Under the pieces are notes generated by a model. It was not told the origin of the DNA. It did not search any database and saw only the letters and a program-made list of their open reading frames with translations. A program made the translations under genes and the position numbers. A DNA stretch of 64,000 nucleotides from Comamonadaceae bacterium M7527 (GTDB lineage Bacteria; Pseudomonadota; Gammaproteobacteria; Burkholderiales; Burkholderiaceae_C). The stretch spans positions 1,488,001 through 1,552,000 of the forward strand of contig CP087990.1 in NCBI GenBank assembly GCA_021044545.1. Direction: 5' to 3'. Numbering within the stretch: the stretch's first letter is position 1; each line of letters opens with the position of its first letter. Below are positions 52,429 to 61,381 of this stretch, in pieces.

Positions 52429-53370
52429 TTAGTAACCACGCGTGGGGTCAACATAACCGCTGAGTTGCGCCGCCGGTGTGCCGTCTAGCCACAGTTTGAA
52501 TTTGCCTGCAATTTGCGCCACAGACTGCGCGCGCAAGGTACGCGCAGCAGCATGTGGCGTGCACGTTAGCCTGGGGTGTGTTCTGAAGGCGTGATCAGCG
52601 GGTAGCGGCTCGGTGGCATAAACATCTAACGTGGCACCCGCCAAATACCCACTATCGAGCATGGCGCACAAATCAGCCTCCACCACATGGTCGCCGCGCG
52701 CTACGTTGATGAGGTAAGCACCCGATGGCAAATGCATCAGCGTGTCGCGGCGCAGCAAGTGCATGGTGTCAGGCGTAAGAGGCAGCAAACACACCACCGC
52801 CGAGCACGCTTGCATAAAGCTGGGCAGCTGCTCAAGGCCAGCAAAAGTGCGCACGCCGTCCAGGGTTTTGGCGCTGCGGCTCCAACCGGCGACAGGATAT
52901 TCAAAGTGCTGCAAAGCTTTCACCACGCGCTGACCCAGCACGCCCAGCCCCATGACGCCCACAGTAAATTCGCTGCGCTCACGCGGGCGCTTGAATGACC
53001 ATTCACCCTCGCGCATCTCTTGCTCGTAGGCCGCAAACTCTCTGAAGTGGCGAACCACCGCTTGCATCACATACTCGGCCATTTGCACCGACATGCCCGC
53101 GTCGTCCAAACGAATAACAGCCAGCTCTGGTGGTAGTTTTTTCTGTAACAAGGCATCCACGCCAGCACCTAGGTTAAAGGCCACCTTCAGCTGCGTTTGC
53201 TGGTCAAAAAACGCTTGGGGCGGCGCCCATACAACGGCGGCCTGGGCCATTGGATTGCCAGCGGGGTCTTTGTCGTTCCACAGCGTAATGGTGTGCTGGG
53301 GCAAGGCCGCGCCAAGCTCGGCCAACCACGCTTTGGGGTTGGTATGGGTGCAGCAAAAAGTAATGTTCAT
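52429..53370 (-). CDS. ghrA: Glyoxylate/hydroxypyruvate reductase A-like dehydrogenase
   Basis: D-2-hydroxyacid dehydrogenase of 313 residues. The NAD(P) loop GVMGLGVLGQRV lies near residue 138. The substrate Arg is in INVARGDHVVEADL, the Asp/Glu in YATEPLPADHAFR and the catalytic His in CTPHAAA. It lies inside the liu gene run, so a role on a branched-chain keto or hydroxy acid is also possible. The start is ATG 53370. Confidence 0.86.
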   Translation of the reverse strand: MNITFCCTHTNPKAWLAELGAALPQHTITLWNDKDPAGNPMAQAAVVWAPPQAFFDQQTQLKVAFNLGAGVDALLQKKLPPELAVIRLDDAGMSVQMAEYVMQAVVRHFREFAAYEQEMREGEWSFKRPRERSEFTVGVMGLGVLGQRVVKALQHFEYPVAGWSRSAKTLDGVRTFAGLEQLPSFMQACSAVVCLLPLTPDTMHLLRRDTLMHLPSGAYLINVARGDHVVEADLCAMLDSGYLAGATLDVYATEPLPADHAFRTHPRLTCTPHAAARTLRAQSVAQIAGKFKLWLDGTPAAQLSGYVDPTRGY

Positions 53371-53401
53371 GGTGTGAGCATAGCGCTACAAACGCGCCAA
53401 T

Positions 53402-55450
53402 TTACCGGTCTTGCACAGTCAGTAGCGCTTGGCCTTCTGCCACCTGGTCGCCCACGGCATACAACACCTCGCCTACTACGCCGTCGCGCGGGCTGGCAAT
53501 GCTGTGCTCCATTTTCATGGCTTCCATCACGGCAAGCACTTGCCCCTTGGTGACCTGGTCGCCCGCCTTGACCGCTATGCTGACCACCTTGCCTGGCATG
53601 GGTGCGTTGAGCCCGCCTGCCGCGTCGTCACTTTGCTGAGCAGCAGCCAGCGGATCTATAACGCTCAGCACAGCTTGGCCGCTGCGCGCAAACACAAAGC
53701 GCTGCGCGCCAGCGCCCACCACTGTGGCATCCAGCCATTGGCCGTCTATGCAAACCGACACGGCTGAATTGGCGCTGCTGCCCACTGCGGCGCGCCATTC
53801 AAAAGAGTGTTGCGTGACGCTATCGCCCTGCGCCACCGTAATCTGCTGGGCCTGCAGGCTGACTTTAACGTCATGCACTTGCTCACCAACAAGCCACTGC
53901 AACGCCCAGTGCCTGGCGGCCAGGCCAGTGGTTTGCCAGCCGTCGCGTGCACTCCATGGGTCTGCGCCTATCAGCGCCTGCTCCTGGTGCAGCGCGTCGG
54001 CCACCACGGCGGCTACTGCGCGCAACAGGCCAAGCGTGTTGGTTTTGAACAGGTTGGCGCGCTCACGCTCAATGAGTGCCGTGTCCAAATTGGCCTGACT
54101 GAATGACACGCTTTGCACCACATCACGCAAAAACGCCACGTTGGTAGACACACCCACAATGTGCATCTCGCTTAGGGCAGCATCCAACCTGGCCAGCGCT
54201 TGCTCTCGGTCTGAGCCCCATACAATGAGCTTGGCAACCATGGAGTCGTAAAAGGGCGAGATGGTATCGCCTTGCGCCACACCGGTGTCCAGGCGCACAC
54301 CGCTGGCACCGGCCAGCTCAAAGCGTGCGGCTTGAGGCACACCAAAGTGGGCCAGGGTGCCGGTGGCTGGTAAAAACTGCTGATTGGGGTTTTCGGCGCA
54401 AATCCGCGCCTCAATGGCATGGCCTTGCATGCGCACCTGGTCTTGCGTCAAAGGTAATGGCTCGCCTGCAGCGACACGCAACTGCCACTCCACCAGGTCC
54501 AGGCCAGTAATGGCCTCTGTCACCGGGTGCTCTACTTGCAAGCGTGTATTCATCTCCATGAAATAAAAGCGCATCTCGCCAGCCTCACCCACTGTGGGTT
54601 GCTCAACGATGAACTCCACGGTGCCTGCACCCACATAGTCCACAGCCCTGGCTGCAGCTACGGCGGCCTCACCCATGGCCTGGCGCATGCTGGCCGTCAT
54701 GCCAGGCGCGGGCGCTTCTTCCAGTATTTTTTGATGGCGGCGTTGTACAGAGCAGTCGCGCTCAAACAAATAAACGCAATTGCCAAAACTGTCACCAAAC
54801 ACTTGTATCTCTATGTGGCGCGGGCGTTGTACATATTTTTCAATCAACACTGCGTCATTGGCAAAGCTGTTGATGGCTTCGCGCTTGCACGAGTCCAAAG
54901 CCTCTGCAAAGTCAGCACTGGCCTGGACGATACGCATACCCTTGCCGCCCCCTCCTGCGCTGGCTTTAATAAGCACCGGATAGCCCATGTCATCGGCTTT
55001 GGCTTTTAAAAATGCGGGATCCTGGTTGCTGCCGTGATAGCCTGGTACCAAAGGCACACCCGCTTGCTCCATCAGTCGCTTGCTCTCGGCCTTTAAGCCC
55101 ATGGCCAACATAGACGCAGGTTTGGGGCCAATAAAGACCAGTCCAGCTTTGGCACATGCCGCGGCGAACGCATCGTTTTCGCTTAAAAAACCGTAGCCCG
55201 GGTGCACGGCTTGTGCGCCTGTGGCAACTGCCGCATCGAGAATGCGCTGCCATTGCAGGTAGCTGTCAGCCGGTGCGCTGCCGCCTATATGCACGGCTTG
55301 ATCACAGGCTTTGACGTGCTGCGCGTTGGCGTCAGCGTCTGAATACAAAGCCACGGTTTGTATGCCCATGCGGCGTGCCGTGGTGGCCACCCGGCAGGCA
55401 ATTTCGCCACGGTTGGCTATGAGTATTTTTGTAAATTGCGCCATGCTCAT
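53402..55450 (-). CDS. mccA: Methylcrotonyl-CoA carboxylase biotin-carrying alpha subunit
   Basis: Biotin carboxylase plus carrier subunit, 682 residues. ANRGEIACRV opens the carboxylase. The ATP-grasp loop KASAGGGGKGMR is near residue 163, and EMNTRLQVEHPVTE near residue 290. The biotin site EAMKMEH is near residue 645, inside a C-terminal lipoyl-like domain. The subtype is inferred from the adjacent beta subunit, hydratase and lyase. The start (MSMAQF) overlaps the hydratase gene by 4 bases. Confidence 0.92.
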   Translation of the reverse strand: MSMAQFTKILIANRGEIACRVATTARRMGIQTVALYSDADANAQHVKACDQAVHIGGSAPADSYLQWQRILDAAVATGAQAVHPGYGFLSENDAFAAACAKAGLVFIGPKPASMLAMGLKAESKRLMEQAGVPLVPGYHGSNQDPAFLKAKADDMGYPVLIKASAGGGGKGMRIVQASADFAEALDSCKREAINSFANDAVLIEKYVQRPRHIEIQVFGDSFGNCVYLFERDCSVQRRHQKILEEAPAPGMTASMRQAMGEAAVAAARAVDYVGAGTVEFIVEQPTVGEAGEMRFYFMEMNTRLQVEHPVTEAITGLDLVEWQLRVAAGEPLPLTQDQVRMQGHAIEARICAENPNQQFLPATGTLAHFGVPQAARFELAGASGVRLDTGVAQGDTISPFYDSMVAKLIVWGSDREQALARLDAALSEMHIVGVSTNVAFLRDVVQSVSFSQANLDTALIERERANLFKTNTLGLLRAVAAVVADALHQEQALIGADPWSARDGWQTTGLAARHWALQWLVGEQVHDVKVSLQAQQITVAQGDSVTQHSFEWRAAVGSSANSAVSVCIDGQWLDATVVGAGAQRFVFARSGQAVLSVIDPLAAAQQSDDAAGGLNAPMPGKVVSIAVKAGDQVTKGQVLAVMEAMKMEHSIASPRDGVVGEVLYAVGDQVAEGQALLTVQDR

Positions 55451-56259
55451 GTCTCACTGGTTGGCGTTGACGCAAGCCAATTGGGCTTGCGTTTGTTTAA
55501 AAACGACTGCACGCCTTCGCGGCCCTCGTCGGTAGCGCGAATGTCAGCGATCAGCTCTGCCGTGCGCGCGCGCAACGCGCTGGTGATGGATGCGCCCGCC
55601 ACCTCTTGCACCAGCGCCTTGCACGCGCGCGTGGCCTTGGGGCCGTTTGCGGTTATGGCGTCCAGCATGGTTTGTATGGTGGCGTCCAGCTGCTCTGCCG
55701 CGACCACCTCGTGCAACATGCCGAAGCCTTGCGCCGCCTCGGCGCTGAAGCGCTCTGCTGTGACGAAATAGCGCTTGGCCGCTGGCTCTCCCATGGCGCG
55801 CACCACGTATGGCGCAATGGTGCCGGGCAGCAAACCCAACTTGGCTTCGCTGAGGCAAAGTTGCACACCTGCGGCAGCCACGCGCACATCACACACGCTG
55901 GCCAAGCCCACGCCACCCGCATAACAATCGCCTTGCAAGCGTGCAATAACAGGCACTGGGCAGCTGTAAATAGTCCATAGCATGTCGGCCAAGGCTTGGG
56001 CATCGGCGCGATTCTGTTCCCAGCTGTAGTCGGCCATGGCGCGCATCCAGTTCAGGTCTGCACCGGCGCAAAATGCCTTGCCATGACCACCCAACACAAC
56101 TGCCAACAGCTGCTCATCGTCGGCAAGTGTCTTGAATGTATGCGTCAGCTCGGCAATGACGTCGTCGTTAAAGGCGTTGCGCACCTCTGGGCGGTTGAGG
56201 TACACATGGGCCACGCCGCCAACCCGGCGAATATCTAAAGTTTGCATCTCGTTGCTCAT
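55447..56259 (-). CDS. liuC: Enoyl-CoA hydratase/isomerase, probable methylglutaconyl-CoA hydratase
   Basis: Crotonase-fold enzyme of 270 residues. The oxyanion-hole segments are GHGKAFCAGADLNWM near residue 65 and LQGDCYAGGVGLASVCD near residue 110, followed by the catalytic EAKLGLLPGTIAPYVV. Its place between the two carboxylase subunits points to hydration of 3-methylglutaconyl-CoA to HMG-CoA. The start is ATG 56259 (MSNEM), 7 bases after the mccB stop. Confidence 0.88.
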   Translation of the reverse strand: MSNEMQTLDIRRVGGVAHVYLNRPEVRNAFNDDVIAELTHTFKTLADDEQLLAVVLGGHGKAFCAGADLNWMRAMADYSWEQNRADAQALADMLWTIYSCPVPVIARLQGDCYAGGVGLASVCDVRVAAAGVQLCLSEAKLGLLPGTIAPYVVRAMGEPAAKRYFVTAERFSAEAAQGFGMLHEVVAAEQLDATIQTMLDAITANGPKATRACKALVQEVAGASITSALRARTAELIADIRATDEGREGVQSFLNKRKPNWLASTPTSET

Positions 56260-56266
56260 GGCGCAC

Positions 56267-57874
56267 TCACATGCGAAACACGCCAAAGCGTGTCTCAGGT
56301 ATTGCCGCGTTGTGCGCAGCGCTCAGGCCCAGCGCCAGCAGGCGGCGGGTGTCCGCAGGGTCAATCACTCCGTCGTCCCACAAGCGCGCGGTGGCGTAGT
56401 AGGGGTGGCCTTGATGTTCGTATTGCTGTAAAACAGGCGCCTTGAAGGCGGCTTCTTCCTCGGCGCTCCAAGTGCCGCCTTTGGCCTCTATGCCGTCGCG
56501 CTTCACGGTAGCCAGCACACCAGCGGCTTGCTCGCCCCCCATTACGCTGATGCGCGCGTTGGGCCATATCCATAAAAAACGTGGGTTGAAGGCACGGCCA
56601 CACATGCCGTAGTTGCCTGCGCCAAAGCTGCCACCAATGATGACGGTGAACTTGGGCACCTGGGCACAAGCCACAGCCGTGACCATCTTGGCGCCGTGGC
56701 GGGCAATACCTTCGTTTTCCACTTTTCGCCCCACCATAAAACCAGTGATGTTTTGCAAAAACACCAACGGGATTTTGCGCTGGCAGCACAGCTCAATAAA
56801 GTGCGCGCCTTTTTGCGCCGACTCAGAAAACAAAATGCCGTTGTTGGCCACTATGCCCACAGGCATGCCCTCAATGTGGGCAAAGCCACACACCAACGTA
56901 GGACCAAAGCGGGCTTTGAACTCGTCAAACGCACTGTCGTCCACTACGCGCGCAATGATCTCACGCACATCAAATGGCTTGCGCGTATCCGTGGGAATCA
57001 CGCCGTACAACTCCTTGGCGTCTAACGCAGGCGGTGCGGGTGGGCGTGTTGCACCTTGCATGGTTTTGGTGATGTTGAGATTGGCCACCGCTTGCCGCGC
57101 CAACGCCAACGCATGGTGATCGTCGTTGGCCAAGTGGTCGGCCACGCCAGACAAGCGCGTGTGCACATCACCACCACCTAAATCTTCAGCACTCACCACC
57201 TCACCAGTGGCAGCTTTCACCAACGGCGGACCGCCCAAAAAAATGGTGCCCTGGTTTTTAACAATGATGGTCTCGTCGCTCATGGCAGGCACATAAGCAC
57301 CACCCGCTGTGCAGCTGCCCATCACCACAGCCACCTGGCCTATGCCTTGAGCGCTCATATTGGCCTGGTTGTAAAAGATGCGGCCAAAGTGGTCACGGTC
57401 CGGAAACACCTCGTCTTGCTGGGGCAGGTTGGCCCCGCCCGAGTCCACCAAATAGACACACGGCAAGTTGTTTTGCTGCGCCACTTCTTGGGCGCGCAAG
57501 TGTTTTTTCACCGTCATGGGAAAGTAGGTGCCGCCTTTGACTGTGGCGTCGTTGCACACCACCATACAGTCCACGCCATTGACCCGGCCTATGCCCGTAA
57601 TAACGCCTGCGGCAGGCGCGGCGTTGTCATACATGTTGTAAGCCGCCATGGGCGACAGCTCTAAAAACGGTGAGCCCGCATCGAGCAAAGCAAGCACGCG
57701 GTCACGGGGCAGCAGCTTGCCGCGCGCCACATGCTTGGCTTTGGCCGCTTCACCACCGCCTGCTGTGGTTTGTGCTGTTACGGCTTTCAAATCGTCCACA
57801 ACCGCCTGCATGGCGGCGGCATTGGCTTGAAACTCTGCACTTCTGGGGTTGAGCTGGCTGCGCAATTGAGGCAT
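56267..57874 (-). CDS. mccB: Methylcrotonyl-CoA carboxylase carboxyltransferase beta subunit
   Basis: Transfers the carboxyl group from biotin to 3-methylcrotonyl-CoA, 535 residues. YLVDSGGANLPQQDEVFPDR, MGSCTAGGAYVPAMSDE, FLQNITGFMVGRKVE and GGSFGAGNYGMCGRAF form the CoA and biotin site. The start is ATG 57874 (MPQLRSQ); the longer frame adds 11 unconserved residues. It heads the liu run and is divergent from the AraC regulator, which is its likely controller. Confidence 0.95.
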   Translation of the reverse strand: MPQLRSQLNPRSAEFQANAAAMQAVVDDLKAVTAQTTAGGGEAAKAKHVARGKLLPRDRVLALLDAGSPFLELSPMAAYNMYDNAAPAAGVITGIGRVNGVDCMVVCNDATVKGGTYFPMTVKKHLRAQEVAQQNNLPCVYLVDSGGANLPQQDEVFPDRDHFGRIFYNQANMSAQGIGQVAVVMGSCTAGGAYVPAMSDETIIVKNQGTIFLGGPPLVKAATGEVVSAEDLGGGDVHTRLSGVADHLANDDHHALALARQAVANLNITKTMQGATRPPAPPALDAKELYGVIPTDTRKPFDVREIIARVVDDSAFDEFKARFGPTLVCGFAHIEGMPVGIVANNGILFSESAQKGAHFIELCCQRKIPLVFLQNITGFMVGRKVENEGIARHGAKMVTAVACAQVPKFTVIIGGSFGAGNYGMCGRAFNPRFLWIWPNARISVMGGEQAAGVLATVKRDGIEAKGGTWSAEEEAAFKAPVLQQYEHQGHPYYATARLWDDGVIDPADTRRLLALGLSAAHNAAIPETRFGVFRM

Positions 57875-57980
57875 GGCACCTTGTCCTACAAAAAATGGGC
57901 TGAACATTGCCTACAGCTTACCCCTGCAACAGACACTTGTGCCGCCTATAAAGTTGCAAATTGCGCCACTACAATGACTT

Positions 57981-59021
57981 ATGACTTCAGGCAACACGCA
58001 CACCTACGGTAAACCCAACGGGGGGCAATCAGCCACTCCAATGGCCTACATCGCTTGTATTTTCAAGGCTTTGCAAGACGCTGGCCTTGACACAGACAAA
58101 TGGCTACAGCAAGCACAAATTACGCCAGCTTCTGTGCGCAACACCAAAGCCACGGTCACCGCCTCGCAAATGGAAGTGGCCAGCGACTGGGCCATGCGCG
58201 CCCTGAACGATGAAGCACTGGGCTGGTTTGAGCGTGCATTGCCCTGGGGAAGCTACGGCATGCTGGCGCGTGCATCCATGGGCGCGCCCAACTTGGGCAC
58301 CGCCATGCACAGGTGGTGCCGTCACCATGGCTTGCTCACCAATCGCGTCACACTCAATGTCGGCGCCTCAGTGAACGGGTTGGTGGACGTGCACTTGATA
58401 GACCATGGCGTAGCACCCGAGTACCAGGAGTTTTGCCACGTCACCTTGCTGCGCAACTTGCTGGGGTTTTGCAGCTGGGCGGTTGACTCGCGCCTGAACC
58501 TGCACAGCGCTGCATTTGCATGTGCCACGCCGCAACATGCCGGCGCTTACGCCGTTCTGTTTCCGTGCGAAGTGCACTTTGATGCACCGCATACCTGCAT
58601 GCGCTTGTCTGGCAGTTACCTGGACTTGCCACTGCGCCGCAGCGAAGCAGACTTAAACGCCATGCTGCAACGCGCGCTGCCACTAACGGTGCGCCACTAC
58701 AGGCGCGACAGATTGCTGGTGCAGCAAGTGCAACGGTTGCTGCACAACCACAGCAGAGCCCTGACCGCCAACGACGTTGCCGACCAACTGAACATGTCTG
58801 CGCGCAGCTTGTTTAGGCAGCTGCGCGATGAGGGCGCGACCTGGCAACAACTCAAAACCAAGCACGCCATGCGCTTGGCGCAGCAAGCGCTGCTGAGCCA
58901 CGACTGGCCTATCAAGCAAGTGGCCAGCCACTGTGGGTTTGAAAATGAAAAAAGCTTTACCCGGGCGTTTGGACAAGCGTTTGGGCAGTCGCCCAGGCAG
59001 TTTCGAAATGGATCGCATTGA
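57981..59021 (+). CDS. AraC-family regulator with AraC-type N-terminal domain (DUF4435/Arabinose-binding-like)
   Basis: Transcription factor of 346 residues. The C-terminal AraC helix pair is clear: LTANDVADQLNMSARSLFRQ near residue 262 and KQVASHCGFENEKSFTRAF near residue 315, then FGQSPRQFR. The N-terminal two thirds resemble the ligand domain of OruR/ArgR-like AraC proteins. The exact N-terminal family name is uncertain. It is divergent from mccB across a gap of about 106 bases, which should hold the shared promoters, so it probably regulates leucine/isovalerate catabolism. Confidence 0.88.
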   Translation: MTSGNTHTYGKPNGGQSATPMAYIACIFKALQDAGLDTDKWLQQAQITPASVRNTKATVTASQMEVASDWAMRALNDEALGWFERALPWGSYGMLARASMGAPNLGTAMHRWCRHHGLLTNRVTLNVGASVNGLVDVHLIDHGVAPEYQEFCHVTLLRNLLGFCSWAVDSRLNLHSAAFACATPQHAGAYAVLFPCEVHFDAPHTCMRLSGSYLDLPLRRSEADLNAMLQRALPLTVRHYRRDRLLVQQVQRLLHNHSRALTANDVADQLNMSARSLFRQLRDEGATWQQLKTKHAMRLAQQALLSHDWPIKQVASHCGFENEKSFTRAFGQAFGQSPRQFRNGSH

Positions 59022-59050
59022 TGTTGAAATGCCCGCCAACGCGTTGCGCA

Positions 59051-59458
59051 TCAAAGCGCTTCAACATACCACCATCGCCCACCTTCTCGCACAAAGCGAC
59101 TGCGCTCTGTCATACGCTGGCCTTTGCCTGCAACGCGGTAACGCGCTACAAAACTCACCTCAGCGTGGTCACCCTCCGTGTGATGGCCTTTAACCTCTAG
59201 ACCCAGCCACTGCGTGAACGGATCTGGCGTGAGGTCTGCGGGCCTGGTGCTGGCATGCCAGGTATTGGCCACATACGCCATGTCACCCAAGGTGTAGGCG
59301 GTGTAGCGAGAGCGCATCAACTGTTGCGCGGTGTCAGCCACCGCATGGCCGGCCAGCAGCGGTGCACAACAATCACCAAACAGCTGCGGTTTGTGTACGG
59401 TCTTGATTTGCCCGCATGGACAGGGTTGACTGCGTTTATCGGCAGGCTTGACTGGCAT
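59051..59458 (-). CDS. YchJ-like SEC-C domain protein
   Basis: Protein of 135 residues with a short zinc-binding head (PCPCG...GDCCAPLL near residues 12-35), RSRYTAYTLGD and a C-terminal cystatin-like (NTF2-like) fold ending GGRWWYVEAL. The family is common in proteobacteria and its function is not known. It lies 15 bases after the rhodanese gene on the same strand. Confidence 0.88.
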   Translation of the reverse strand: MPVKPADKRSQPCPCGQIKTVHKPQLFGDCCAPLLAGHAVADTAQQLMRSRYTAYTLGDMAYVANTWHASTRPADLTPDPFTQWLGLEVKGHHTEGDHAEVSFVARYRVAGKGQRMTERSRFVREGGRWWYVEAL

Positions 59459-59473
59459 GACTGGCAGCAGTGA

Positions 59474-59893
59474 TCAGGCGCGCCTGGCCTTGCGCTGCTC
59501 TAATGTTTCTGTGGGTGCGTTGGCGGCCAGCCAGCTGGCAAAGCCGCCGTCAATATGGGCCACGTTGGTCATACCCATGTCCTGCAAGGTTTGGGCCGCC
59601 AAGGCGCTGCGCCAGCCTGCACCGCAAAACAACACAAACTCTTTGGATTCATCCGCAAACAAAGGCTTGTGATAAGGCGAAGCTGGGTCCACCCAAAACT
59701 CCAACATACCGCGTGGCGCGTGCACAGCGTCCAAGGCTGTACCGCCTGACGTTAACTCGCGTATGTCGCGAATGTCTACCAACTGCAAACCCGCGTCCGA
59801 GCCCATGCGCGCCACAACGTCGGCCACCGTATAGGTGGTGACTTGCGCCATGGCTTCGTTAACCAGCGCCTGATAGCCTTTTGTAATTGCCAT
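59474..59893 (-). CDS. Rhodanese-like sulfurtransferase
   Basis: Single-domain rhodanese of 139 residues. LVDIRDIREL opens the fold, and the active Cys is in FCGAGWRSALAAQTL near residue 92, then the ending HIDGGFASWLAA. The acceptor is unknown. It lies 20 bases after trkH on the same strand. Confidence 0.88.
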   Translation of the reverse strand: MAITKGYQALVNEAMAQVTTYTVADVVARMGSDAGLQLVDIRDIRELTSGGTALDAVHAPRGMLEFWVDPASPYHKPLFADESKEFVLFCGAGWRSALAAQTLQDMGMTNVAHIDGGFASWLAANAPTETLEQRKARRA

Positions 59894-59913
59894 GACTTAG
59901 CTCCAATGCAGCG

Positions 59914-61374
59914 CTATTTGCGCCAAAACTGCGCGGTAAACAAGACCAGCACAGACAACAACTCCAAGCGTCCCAGCATCATGCCAAAGGTACACACCCA
60001 CGTTTGAAAATCTGTCAAACCGCCAAAGTTACCTGCAGGACCCACCTCACCCAAACCCGGGCCAATGTTGTTGACGCAGGCCACAACCGCAGTAAACGCG
60101 GTGATCATGTCCATACCGGTGTACAGCAACACCATGGTAAGCGTAATGATGGTGGCGCCATAAATCAACATGAACGCCATGACAGACATCAGCACGCCGT
60201 TGCTGATGGACTCGCCGCCAATGTGCACTGGATTCACCACGCGCGGGTGAATGGCCCGCACCAGCTCGCGGCGCGCTTGCTTGACCAGCATGATCATGCG
60301 CACCATCTTGATGCCGCCACCAGTGGAGCCTGCACACGATACAAAGCAGCCCAGGAACACCAACAATACCGGCGCAAAAGCCGGCCACAAGGCATAGTCG
60401 GCCGATGAGTAACCCGTTGTCGTTGCAACCGATATCACCTGAAACGCCGACACGCGCAATGCCTCGGGAAAGCTGTCTACCGTGTTGTGAGCCGCCAGCA
60501 GCAAGCTGACCAAACCAATACTCACCACAATCACGCCCAGATAGCTGCGCACCTCCATGTCGTGCACCAAACTCATCACAGAGCGCATACGCCACACAAT
60601 AAAGTAGCGCGCAAAGCTGATGCCGGCCAGCAGCATAAACACCATGGCCACGCCCTCAACACGCATGGACTCAAAGTACCCCATACTGGCGTCGTGCGAC
60701 GAAAAGCCGCCTAAACTCACCGTGGTACTCATGTGCATAAAGGCGTCAGACCAGCTCATGCCTGCCCAGCGGTAGCCCAAGAAGCACCCCAGGGACAGCA
60801 CAAAATAGACGCCCCACAAGCCGCGCGCCGTCTCAGCAATGCGCGGGGTGAGCTTGGCGTCCTTCATGGGGCCAGGTGTTTCGGCCTTGTACAGCTGCAC
60901 GCCACCCAAACCCAGCAAGGGCAGCACCGCCACCACCAGCAACATAATGCCCAAGCCACCAAACAGCTGCAAAAACGTACGCCAAATGTTGATGCTTAGT
61001 GGCAAGTCGTCCAGGCCTGTCAGCACGGTGGCACCCGTCGCCGTTAGACCACTGACTGCTTCGAAGTAAGAATCGGTCCAATCCATGCGGTCTACGCCCA
61101 GCCACAGGGGCAAGGCAGCAAAAGCGGGTAGCACCGCCCAGACCAGGTTCACCAACATGAAGCCGTCTTTGGGCATGAGCTCACGCCTGTGCGTTTGCGT
61201 GCGCCACATCAGCAGGCCACCGCTGATGAAGGTTGCGGCAAAACCAATCAGCCACACTTCTTGCAAGCGGTGCTCGTCTCCCCACCAGGACCATGCCCAT
61301 GGCACCCAAAACGTGAGTGAAAACACCATCAGCACGCGAGACAGTGCGGCCAATACTGGCTTGAAATCGTACAT
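59914..61374 (-). CDS. trkH: Trk-type potassium uptake protein TrkH
   Basis: Membrane subunit of the Trk system, 486 residues. The four pore-loop repeats are visible: SGLTATGATVL near residue 110, TTVSLGGFSSHDASM near 225, VATTTGYSS near 315 and VACVNNIGPGLGEVG near 440. The start is ATG 61374, 7 bases after trkA; the longer frame to 61491 overlaps trkA and is not conserved. Confidence 0.93.
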   Translation of the reverse strand: MYDFKPVLAALSRVLMVFSLTFWVPWAWSWWGDEHRLQEVWLIGFAATFISGGLLMWRTQTHRRELMPKDGFMLVNLVWAVLPAFAALPLWLGVDRMDWTDSYFEAVSGLTATGATVLTGLDDLPLSINIWRTFLQLFGGLGIMLLVVAVLPLLGLGGVQLYKAETPGPMKDAKLTPRIAETARGLWGVYFVLSLGCFLGYRWAGMSWSDAFMHMSTTVSLGGFSSHDASMGYFESMRVEGVAMVFMLLAGISFARYFIVWRMRSVMSLVHDMEVRSYLGVIVVSIGLVSLLLAAHNTVDSFPEALRVSAFQVISVATTTGYSSADYALWPAFAPVLLVFLGCFVSCAGSTGGGIKMVRMIMLVKQARRELVRAIHPRVVNPVHIGGESISNGVLMSVMAFMLIYGATIITLTMVLLYTGMDMITAFTAVVACVNNIGPGLGEVGPAGNFGGLTDFQTWVCTFGMMLGRLELLSVLVLFTAQFWRK

Positions 61375-61381
61375 GCCAGCC

